Source: CAYZJV01 sp964478945
Lineage (GTDB): Bacteria > Spirochaetota > Spirochaetia > Sphaerochaetales > Sphaerochaetaceae
Length of the DNA: 29,427 nt
NCBI GenBank assembly: GCA_964478945.1
Contig: CAYZJV010000034.1
Span: 1 to 29,427 of the forward strand
Direction of reading: 5' to 3'
Both the position numbers and the translations under genes were made by a program. The notes under the pieces are model-generated. The model was not told where the DNA came from. It searched no databases and saw only the letters and a program-made list of their open reading frames with translations. Positions 9,319-15,145 of this stretch are shown one piece after another (within the stretch, counting starts at the first letter, position 1; each line of letters opens with the position of its first letter).

Positions 9319-10079
9319 GAAATTCTCCTGAGTAGACAGAAATATAGGGGACCTCTCCCGGCAGCGGTATCCGGCATGATGATAAAGCCGTGTTCCAGTT
9401 GCTCGGACAGTGGTTCGAAGACGGAAACCTCTTCGAACCTTTCCTCCCTTTTTTTGTAGAGTTTGCCAATCACCTGTTCGTTTTCAAGTGGAGAGATGCT
9501 GCACGTGCTGTAGAGTATGTGTCCACCGATCCTCACCGCTTCCAGTGCGGCCGCCAACATGGCGAATTGTTGGATTGCGAGTCGTTTCGAGCGTGATGGA
9601 CTCCATTGTGACAGCGCCTTGGCATCCTGAAGCACATGTCGTTCAGAGGAACATGGAGCATCCAACAACACCGCATCATACCGCTGTTGTTCGTGGATAC
9701 CCCACTTGGTCGCATCGTGGCTGGTGACCTTGATCCGATTCCTCATCTGTTCAGGCAAGTGTTCGTCCAACACCTTCCTGAGTCTTCCCCTACGCTGACT
9801 CGACCTGTCGTTGGAGACCATTAGAGAGGATTCCTTCATCCTGGTGGCAAGCACCAGGGATTTGCCGCCGGGTGCGGCACACATGTCGAGCACCTCGTCG
9901 GCATCCGCAACAGGGAGTGTTTTGGCGGCGATGATGGAACCTTCATCGAGATGGTAGGGCTGCAGCAACCCTTCATGATACTCGACCGGATGTGTGGGAA
10001 GGCACAAACTCGCCCTAAGAAAGGGCCATCTTGTACCATATATGTCACTGTAGAACCGGTCGAAGGACTCTTTTGCCAT
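9315..10079 (-). CDS. NOL1/NOP2/sun (RsmB-like) RNA m5C methyltransferase
   Basis: SAM-dependent RNA cytosine-C5 methyltransferase, 254 residues. SAM motif I is DMCAAPGGK (65-73); motif IV is DAPCSS with C143; motif VI is YSTCS with C193, the likely nucleophile. SNDRSSQRRGRL (89-100) is also typical. It lacks the N-terminal NusB-like domain of E. coli RsmB, so it is a short catalytic-core version and its RNA target is unknown. The same frame is open upstream to 10799, but that part is antisense-quality sequence overlying the hemolysin III gene in another frame; the family-like sequence begins at ATG 10079. No convincing Shine-Dalgarno; a promoter ends 6 nt before ATG. 41 nt separate it from the hemolysin III stop. 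Confidence 0.9.
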   Translation of the reverse strand: MAKESFDRFYSDIYGTRWPFLRASLCLPTHPVEYHEGLLQPYHLDEGSIIAAKTLPVADADEVLDMCAAPGGKSLVLATRMKESSLMVSNDRSSQRRGRLRKVLDEHLPEQMRNRIKVTSHDATKWGIHEQQRYDAVLLDAPCSSERHVLQDAKALSQWSPSRSKRLAIQQFAMLAAALEAVRIGGHILYSTCSISPLENEQVIGKLYKKREERFEEVSVFEPLSEQLEHGFIIMPDTAAGRGPLYFCLLRRIS

Positions 10080-10085
10080 GCGCCT

Positions 10086-10114
10086 ACTGTACCGTTGGAG
10101 ATGAACTCTGTCCA
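10086..10114 (-). promoter_or_regulatory. Promoter abutting the RNA methyltransferase start
   Basis: TGGACA (10109-10114), a 17-nt spacer and TACAGT (10086-10091), then 6 nt to ATG 10079. The -35 matches 5 of 6 and the -10 matches 4 of 6. The -35 lies just before the hemolysin III stop, within the intergenic gap's upstream edge. It predicts a leaderless transcript. Confidence 0.55.
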
Positions 10115-10120
10115 GAACCT

Positions 10121-10792
10121 TCAGACAGTGAGATGCAGTAAAAATCCAAGACAGAACAGCGAACTGGCACCAACGCAGAAAAGATGCCAGACCATATGGC
10201 CATGCGGCATCCTTTTCGCCACATAGAATGCCACGCCAACGGAGTAGGTGACACCGGCGGCCAATATCCATCCGGTCAAACCTGCCGGCAGATGGGGTAC
10301 GATATCGTTCCAGAAGAAGACGATCATCCACCCCATGCCCAAATAGAAGATCAGATGCAATGCCTTCAGTTTTCCCCAGAATAGTAGACTGAACAGGATT
10401 CCGATTAGCGCTACCGCCCATACCACATACAACAAGAGAAACGAAGTCGGTGTGGCGATAAAAGCGAGAATAGGAGTATATGTGCCCGCGATAAGCAGAT
10501 AGATGTTGGCATGGTCCAACAATCGCAATACCCGCTTGGCATCTCCGATCGGTGCGCGATGGTAGAGTGTGGATGAGAGGTAGAGCAGCAGTAGGGTGAC
10601 CGCATACACGATCATGCCGATCCATGTACTCCTGTGTGCATATTCCTGTTTCGTACCTACCACGATGGCGAGAAACACCAAAGAGGCGAGGGTGCCTACC
10701 AAATGGGAAATCGAGTTTTCCCTTTCCGATTCCACATTGGTGGCACTTTGCAGCGTAATGTGTCGTTCCAACCAGGATTGTCCATGTTTCAT
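10121..10792 (-). CDS. Hemolysin III / TrhA-family (PAQR) membrane protein
   Basis: 223 residues with seven likely transmembrane segments. PAQR/hemolysin III signatures are present: SSTLYHRAP in the first third, LDHANIYLLIAGTYTPILAF in the middle, and the C-terminal HGHMVWHLFCVGASSLFCLG, supplying the conserved Ser/His/Asp/His residues thought to hold a metal in PAQR proteins. The haemolytic activity behind the name is not established for most members; a role in membrane lipid homeostasis has been proposed for TrhA. An AGGA lies 7 nt before ATG 10792 but may also be part of a -10 element. First gene of the minus-strand block. Confidence 0.88.
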   Translation of the reverse strand: MKHGQSWLERHITLQSATNVESERENSISHLVGTLASLVFLAIVVGTKQEYAHRSTWIGMIVYAVTLLLLYLSSTLYHRAPIGDAKRVLRLLDHANIYLLIAGTYTPILAFIATPTSFLLLYVVWAVALIGILFSLLFWGKLKALHLIFYLGMGWMIVFFWNDIVPHLPAGLTGWILAAGVTYSVGVAFYVAKRMPHGHMVWHLFCVGASSLFCLGFLLHLTV

Positions 10793-10798
10793 GGTGCA

Positions 10799-10828
10799 AT
10801 CCTAGTCTTTTTTCCTGTTCGAGGGCAA
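10799..10828 (-). promoter_or_regulatory. Possible promoter of the hemolysin III gene
   Basis: TTGCCC (10823-10828), an 18-nt spacer and TAGGAT (10799-10804), then 6 nt to ATG 10792. Each hexamer matches 4 of 6. The -10 overlaps an AGGA that could act as a Shine-Dalgarno, so the two readings compete. Confidence 0.35.
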
Positions 10829-10845
10829 TGATACGTTTACACCAG

Positions 10846-10871
10846 CGATATGGTTAGGATCTACCATAGCG
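10846..10871 (-). terminator. Hairpin after the ABC transporter operon
   Basis: Directly after the ATPase stop, arms CGATATGGT and ACCATAGCG (plus-strand reading) pair with one mismatch around an 8-nt loop. There is no clear U-run, so termination strength is uncertain. The core TATGGT-N8-ACCATA recurs at 19452-19471. Confidence 0.4.
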
Positions 10872-11612
10872 TTACAGTATATGCTCCAAGAAGCGTTTTG
10901 TCCGCTCCGACTTGGGGTTGTTGAAGAGATTTTGGGGAGTATCGATCTCAATGATCTCTCCCTCATCCATGAACACCACCCGGTCGGCAGCAGCGGAGGC
11001 AAACCCCATCTCATGGCTTACAATCAGCATGGTCATACCCGATTTTGCCAATGACAGCATCACATCGAGCACCTCCTTGATCATCTCAGGATCGAGTGCG
11101 CTGGTGGGTTCATCGAACAGCATCACCTTGGGATTCATCGCCAATGCCCGTGCGATCGCAACCCTCTGTTGCTGCCCTCCCGAAAGTTGGTTGGGGTGGC
11201 TGTCGGCCTTTTCGGAGAGTCCCACCCTCTCAAGAAGTTGTTTGCCCAATTTATCGGCTTCCGCCTTCTCCATATGCTTGACCTTGATGGGACCGAGTGT
11301 GATGTTTTCCAATACCGAAAGGTGGGGGAACAGATTGAAGTTCTGGAACACCATTCCGACCTCTTCCCGTATCTTTCTGATGTCGGCGTGTCCTGTGACC
11401 TCATCACCATCTATGAAGATTCGACCGGAGGTGGGGATCTCCAACTTGTTGATGGTCCTCAGAAGTGTGCTTTTCCCGCTGCCTGATGGTCCAATGATCA
11501 GCACCACCTCCCCTTGTTCTACCGACAAGGATGCGTTCTTCACCGCATGCAATGTATCTTTCGAACTGGTCAGGTAATCCTTGCAAAGATTCTCTATCCG
11601 TATCCTAGCCAT
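10872..11612 (-). CDS. Polar amino-acid ABC transporter, ATP-binding protein
   Basis: 246-residue ATPase of the GlnQ/HisP/ArtP class, energising uptake through the adjacent permease. Walker A GPSGSGKST, the Q-loop region GMVFQNFNLFPHLSV, the ABC signature LSGGQQQR, Walker B VMLFDEP and the switch-histidine region IVSHE are all intact. Start chosen at ATG 11612 (MARIRIENL), giving the family length, with GAGAGG about 10 nt upstream; it overlaps the end of the permease gene by 8 nt, consistent with translational coupling. Last gene of a three-gene operon. Arginine or other basic amino acids are inferred as substrate from the upstream ARG-box-like site. Confidence 0.94.
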   Translation of the reverse strand: MARIRIENLCKDYLTSSKDTLHAVKNASLSVEQGEVVLIIGPSGSGKSTLLRTINKLEIPTSGRIFIDGDEVTGHADIRKIREEVGMVFQNFNLFPHLSVLENITLGPIKVKHMEKAEADKLGKQLLERVGLSEKADSHPNQLSGGQQQRVAIARALAMNPKVMLFDEPTSALDPEMIKEVLDVMLSLAKSGMTMLIVSHEMGFASAAADRVVFMDEGEIIEIDTPQNLFNNPKSERTKRFLEHIL

Positions 11613-12468
11613 GTCTATGCAACCTCTCTTCAAGTATTCCCACCAAGCGGGACAGCACCAGGGTGATCACCAGGTAGACCAATGCGACAATGAGCATCGT
11701 CTCCAGGGACAGGAAGGTCCTGGAAATATATTCCCTTCCCTTTCTGAGGATATCGCTGAGCGCGATGGTCGATACCAAAGACGAATCCTTGAGCATCGAT
11801 ATGAATTCATTGCCTATCGCAGGCAACACGACCTTGATGGTTTGCGGAAGGATGATGTAGCGGAAGGCCTGTCCCCTGGAGAGTCCCAAAGCGATCGCAG
11901 CTTCCATCTGTCCTTTGGGTATCGCCTGGATTCCTGCCCTGACGATCTCCCCCATATAGGCCCCGAAACAAATGGACAGGGCTGCCACCGCGGCGGACAT
12001 GCCCTCGATCTGAAAGATCCTTCCCATCGCGTAATAGATGAAGATCAGCTGTACCAGAAGGGGAATCCCACGGATGAATTCCACATACACGCCACTGATC
12101 ATATTGACCACGCGACTTTTGGAAACGGCACCCAAACCGGTGAATAGACCGATGATCATTGCTCCCATGATGGCGAGAATCGTCACTTGGAAGGTGGTGG
12201 GAGCCCCTTTGATGACCACTAGGAATATCGATCTATATGGATCCGGGACGAAGATCACCAACGAAGAGAGCAATGCGATTGCAAGGAAGAAGGTGATCCT
12301 CCAGGCGTTGAAGACATTGTTGTCGTTCTTGTTTGGGATCAACACTCCGTCGGTCATTTGGATTGCCGTCGGTTTCTTTCCATTCTCATGACGATCCTTC
12401 GACACGACTTTCGCTACGAGCGAAGGATTTGGCTTATAGGAGGATTCCGATATGTGCTTCTGTTCCAT
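11605..12468 (-). CDS. Polar amino-acid ABC transporter, permease
   Basis: Inner-membrane permease of the His/Glu/Gln/Arg type. 287 residues, longer than the usual 215-240 because of a polar, Lys/Asn-rich cytoplasmic N-terminal stretch of about 55 residues followed by an extra early membrane segment (about 57-74). The core begins near residue 88 (GAPTTFQVTILAIMGAM), and the ATPase-contacting EAA loop reads RAGIQAIPKGQMEAAIALGLS. GAGG lies 4 nt before ATG 12468. It overlaps the ATPase gene downstream and is separated from the binding-protein gene by a strong hairpin. Confidence 0.93.
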   Translation of the reverse strand: MEQKHISESSYKPNPSLVAKVVSKDRHENGKKPTAIQMTDGVLIPNKNDNNVFNAWRITFFLAIALLSSLVIFVPDPYRSIFLVVIKGAPTTFQVTILAIMGAMIIGLFTGLGAVSKSRVVNMISGVYVEFIRGIPLLVQLIFIYYAMGRIFQIEGMSAAVAALSICFGAYMGEIVRAGIQAIPKGQMEAAIALGLSRGQAFRYIILPQTIKVVLPAIGNEFISMLKDSSLVSTIALSDILRKGREYISRTFLSLETMLIVALVYLVITLVLSRLVGILEERLHRHG

Positions 12469-12487
12469 GGTGCCTCTACAAATGGGT

Positions 12488-12517
12488 GAACCGAAGCGTA
12501 GACTTACGCTCCGGTTC
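12488..12517 (-). terminator. Intercistronic hairpin after the binding-protein gene
   Basis: Arms GAACCGAAGCGTA and TACGCTCCGGTTC (plus-strand reading) form a 13-bp stem with one non-Watson-Crick position (a G-U wobble in the minus-strand RNA) and a 4-nt loop. There is no U-run. Its place between binding protein and permease suggests 3'-end stabilisation or partial termination, which would give more binding protein than membrane components. Confidence 0.6.
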
Positions 12518-12540
12518 CCGTTCTCGCATGTTCGTTGGTT

Positions 12541-13293
12541 CTACAGGATGTTCCACTTGGCCTTCAACTCGGCGATCGTGCCATCGGCTTCGAGCGCGGC
12601 AAGATTTTCGTTGATGATGGTGAGCAACTCGGTGTTGCCTTTCTTCACCGCCATGGCGATCTGTTCGACATCACCGGCGAGTGAACCTGCGCTCTTGAGC
12701 TTGTTTTGGTAGTTTTCATTGGCCAGGACGAAATCACTGGCAATAATGGAATCGGCTACCACGGCATCGAGGTTGTTGTTCAACAGGTCTTCAACAGCAA
12801 GTCCGATCTCATCATAGGCCTTGACGGTGACACCTGCGATCTTTTCCACAGCGAAGTTGCCTGTGGTACCGATCTGTACGCCTATCGTCTTGCCTGCAAG
12901 ATCCTTTTCACCTTTGATCGAATTGTTGTCAGAGTTCACCACGATGGATTGGGTGACTTCAAGGATGGGAGTGGTGAAGTCCATGGTGGCTTTTCTTTCT
13001 TCCAACACGGTGACACCCGATGCGACCGCATCATATGCTCCATTGGCGAGTCCTGCGAAGATTCCGTCCCAAGCGACGTTCCTCACTGTCATCGGAATTC
13101 CCGAACGCTCGCTCATCGCTGCGATCAGATCGATCTCGAAACCGACAATCTCTCCATTCTCATCGACGAACTCAAGCGGTGGCCAGGTACAGTCGGAACC
13201 GAACACATAGCCTTCCTTCTCCTTGTCTCCAGCTGCGAAGAGCATGGTCATGGAGACCAACAGCAGGATACCCAACAACATGGCTTTTTTCAT
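12541..13293 (-). CDS. Polar amino-acid ABC transporter, periplasmic binding protein
   Basis: 250-residue family 3 solute-binding protein. Residues 1-21 form a signal peptide (MKKAMLLGILLLVSMTMLFA); there is no lipobox cysteine, so a soluble periplasmic form is predicted. The mature part begins near YVFGSDCTWPPLEFVDENG, with the family's ligand loop ASGVTVLEERK, whose Arg would bind the ligand carboxylate, and LDAVVADSIIASDF, whose Asp is expected to bind the alpha-amino group. Start at ATG 13293 has GGAGG 5 nt upstream; an upstream in-frame TTG was rejected. First gene of the operon. Arginine or another basic amino acid is suggested by the upstream ARG-box-like site rather than by the protein. 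Confidence 0.93.
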   Translation of the reverse strand: MKKAMLLGILLLVSMTMLFAAGDKEKEGYVFGSDCTWPPLEFVDENGEIVGFEIDLIAAMSERSGIPMTVRNVAWDGIFAGLANGAYDAVASGVTVLEERKATMDFTTPILEVTQSIVVNSDNNSIKGEKDLAGKTIGVQIGTTGNFAVEKIAGVTVKAYDEIGLAVEDLLNNNLDAVVADSIIASDFVLANENYQNKLKSAGSLAGDVEQIAMAVKKGNTELLTIINENLAALEADGTIAELKAKWNIL

Positions 13294-13333
13294 AGCAACC
13301 TCCAAAACATTACAGATTGCCAAAAGTTACATA

Positions 13334-13339
13334 ATTATA
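13334..13339 (-). promoter_or_regulatory. -10 element of the amino-acid ABC operon
   Basis: A perfect TATAAT (minus strand) lies 40 nt before the binding-protein ATG. A -35 at 17-18 nt would be GCAAAT or TGCAAA, overlapping the ARG-box-like site. A perfect TTGACA at 13347-13352 is only 7 nt from this -10 and would instead pair with a poor TAACTT at 13324-13329. Confidence 0.5.
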
Positions 13340-13359
13340 CAGCCAATGTCAATGAGATT

Positions 13360-13373
13360 TGCATAAATATTCA
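13360..13373 (+). promoter_or_regulatory. ARG-box-like operator of the amino-acid ABC operon
   Basis: TGCATAAATATTCA matches 12 of 14 core positions of the Bacillus AhrC/ArgR box (TGAATAAAAATKCA) and is nearly palindromic. It overlaps the expected -35 region and also the stop codon of the DUF212 gene. The same motif occurs twice upstream of argG. Confidence 0.55.
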
Positions 13374-13823
13374 TAAAATGAGCGTAAAAAGAATTCCGTT
13401 TGTGAATCCAACCACCATTCCACCCAAAACTTGGATAAAACTGTGTCCCAGCATGGTCTTGAGGTTCTCGGGAGTAAACTGCCCATCCTCATGGATCTGG
13501 GCAAGCAAACGGCTCCATTCGTTGATCACTTCGGCCTGTTTTCCCGCTGCCCGTCGTATACCCATCGCGTCGTGCATGATGATGAGGCTGAAGGTAAGGC
13601 AAATGGCGAAGGCGAGACTGGATACTCCTTCTGTGATGAAGACACTGGTGCACAGTGCGACCACCATGGCGGTATGGGAGGAGGGCATGCCACCTGTACT
13701 GAAGAACAGTTCCGGTTGGAATCTGCGCTCAAACGGCCAGATAAGGAAAGGCTTGAGGAATTGGGCTACGAATGCAGCGGCGAGCGCAGCTACCAGTGGC
13801 CTGTTCGAAAGCAGTATCTCCAT
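13371..13823 (-). CDS. DUF212/YuiD family acid phosphatase-like membrane protein
   Basis: 150 residues with about four membrane segments. FFSTGGMPSSHTAMV and the later IIMHDAMGIRRAAGKQA are characteristic of the DUF212 family, annotated as divergent PAP2/vanadium-dependent haloperoxidase-related proteins; substrate unknown. ATG 13823 (MEILLSNRPL) gives the family length and sits 6 nt after a -10-like TACAGT. The frame is open further upstream to 13919, but that sequence is not family-like and would overlap the divergent transporter gene. The stop overlaps the ARG-box-like operator of the next operon. Confidence 0.83.
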   Translation of the reverse strand: MEILLSNRPLVAALAAAFVAQFLKPFLIWPFERRFQPELFFSTGGMPSSHTAMVVALCTSVFITEGVSSLAFAICLTFSLIIMHDAMGIRRAAGKQAEVINEWSRLLAQIHEDGQFTPENLKTMLGHSFIQVLGGMVVGFTNGILFTLIL

Positions 13824-13829
13824 GATGAT

Positions 13830-13859
13830 ACTGTACCCCATTTCGAGATTGTTCGGCAA
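13830..13859 (-). promoter_or_regulatory. Promoter abutting the DUF212 gene start
   Basis: TTGCCG (13854-13859), an 18-nt spacer and TACAGT (13830-13835), then 6 nt (ATCATC) to ATG 13823. Each hexamer matches 4 of 6. No Shine-Dalgarno is properly spaced. Confidence 0.5.
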
Positions 13860-13874
13860 TATGGCGAAAATGGC

Positions 13875-13904
13875 TTGCATCCCATGGTGGAAGTTGGGTA
13901 CAAC
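13875..13904 (+). promoter_or_regulatory. Promoter abutting the MFS gene start
   Basis: TTGCAT (13875-13880), an 18-nt spacer and TACAAC (13899-13904), then 6 nt (ACGAAC) to ATG 13911. The -35 is weak (3 of 6) and the -10 matches 4 of 6. It shares the 87-nt divergent gap with the DUF212 promoter. Confidence 0.45.
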
Positions 13905-13910
13905 ACGAAC

Positions 13911-15077
13911 ATGGATCATTCACGTGAATCTTCGGTGCAATCCGCGATCATCAACAGTGCCTCGTTTTTCGCACAATTCGCGATCTCCATGGTGAATCTA
14001 GCTCTTGTATACCATCTGAGGGTGAAATTTTCATTGTCGGCCCAAATGGTGGGACTTTCGGCAGCCATCTATACCACCACGTATTTCTTGTGCTGTCTTG
14101 TCCTGGGACGATTGGCATCGCATCTCAAACCACGACATAGTGTGGAATTGTCGATGTTGGGGATGGCTGGTGCGACCGCGATCGTCATTGCGACCGACCG
14201 TGTGTCGATCGCGTTCATGGCACTTGTGCTCTATGGCGTGTCGATGTCCTTTCTGTGGCCACAGATCGAAGGGTGGTTGGCCAGAGGCAAGGAAGGTCGG
14301 TCACTCAACAAGGCCACCAGTAGCTTCAATGTGGCGTGGAGCGTGGGAGCAGCCCTCTCGCCGTACCTTACCGGGGTGCTGTTGGAACGCTCGACAGGTG
14401 CGGCGCTCTTTGCAGGACTGCTGTTGTTTGTTGCGGTATTCCTACTCATCCTCCTTTCGACGTATCTGGTGCCGGGTATTCGGGCAGTGGTATCCGAAAG
14501 GCACAATCTCGACATCTCCTCGGCAGTGGACGCGAGTACACCGCTGAGGTTCCTCTCATGGGCCGGGGTACTCACCGTGTATGCCTCATTGGCGGTGACA
14601 CTCACCATCTTCCCCATGCATGCGATGGACAACCTGCCGTTTTCCGAATCGATGGTGGGGTTTCTTCTATTCGTAAGAGGGATGTCCACCGTGGTGATGT
14701 TTCTGTTGATGGGAAAAAGCAGCATATGGCATTTCAAACGAAAACTCGTGCTTACGACCCAAATGCTTGTCGCGTTGGTATGTGTGGTGGGGACACGAAT
14801 GACATCCTTGGTTTCCCATGTGATTTTCTTTTTTCTCTTTGGGGTGCTGTTCGCCATGTCCTATTCCTACAGTATCTTCCATGGAGCTTCCGGTAGCGTG
14901 AACAGATCGCAACGGATGCTCATCCACGAAGTGTTGCTGACCATCGGAACGGTACTGGGTTCGTTGGTCGGAGGAACGGTCTACCAACACTTCGGGTTTG
15001 CCGAAGTGCTCCTTGCCTGCGCCGTATTGGTGATGGTGCCAGTGGTGTACAGCATGGTCAGAAAGGTCGTTGGTTAG
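13911..15077 (+). CDS. Major facilitator superfamily transporter
   Basis: 388 residues with about twelve hydrophobic segments. The first half has the MFS-like loop LVLGRLASHLKPRHSVELSMLG between the second and third helices. NKATSSFNVAWSVGAALSPYLTG near residue 130-150 resembles the fifth-helix antiporter-like motif. Substrate cannot be told. Start chosen at ATG 13911 (MDHSRESS), the first in-frame codon clear of the divergent DUF212 gene. No Shine-Dalgarno; a -10-like TACAAC lies 6 nt upstream. The open frame extends far upstream across the DUF212 gene in antisense, and that part is rejected. Confidence 0.85.
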   Translation: MDHSRESSVQSAIINSASFFAQFAISMVNLALVYHLRVKFSLSAQMVGLSAAIYTTTYFLCCLVLGRLASHLKPRHSVELSMLGMAGATAIVIATDRVSIAFMALVLYGVSMSFLWPQIEGWLARGKEGRSLNKATSSFNVAWSVGAALSPYLTGVLLERSTGAALFAGLLLFVAVFLLILLSTYLVPGIRAVVSERHNLDISSAVDASTPLRFLSWAGVLTVYASLAVTLTIFPMHAMDNLPFSESMVGFLLFVRGMSTVVMFLLMGKSSIWHFKRKLVLTTQMLVALVCVVGTRMTSLVSHVIFFFLFGVLFAMSYSYSIFHGASGSVNRSQRMLIHEVLLTIGTVLGSLVGGTVYQHFGFAEVLLACAVLVMVPVVYSMVRKVVG

Positions 15078-15145
15078 TTCGTCCCCTGTACCAAACCGAT
15101 GTTTTCAGGCATTATTGACATAATCCAAAAATCGAGGAGTGAAGC

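Noticed and set aside
10080..10799. Apparent N-terminal fusion extending the RNA methyltransferase to 494 residues
   Set aside because: The extra 240 residues overlie the hemolysin III gene in another frame and look non-biological (many His, Arg and Cys); the methyltransferase start at 10079 has its own promoter.
13334..13352. Perfect TTGACA and TATAAT as one promoter
   Set aside because: They are only 7 nt apart, too close for one RNA polymerase; only one of the two can be in use as part of a promoter.
13431..13910. N-terminal extension of the MFS transporter by 160 residues
   Set aside because: It overlaps the DUF212 gene in antisense and lacks any domain.
12706..13995. Long plus-strand open frame (about 429 codons)
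   Set aside because: It runs antisense across the ABC binding-protein and DUF212 genes, has no recognisable domain, and crosses a promoter region.
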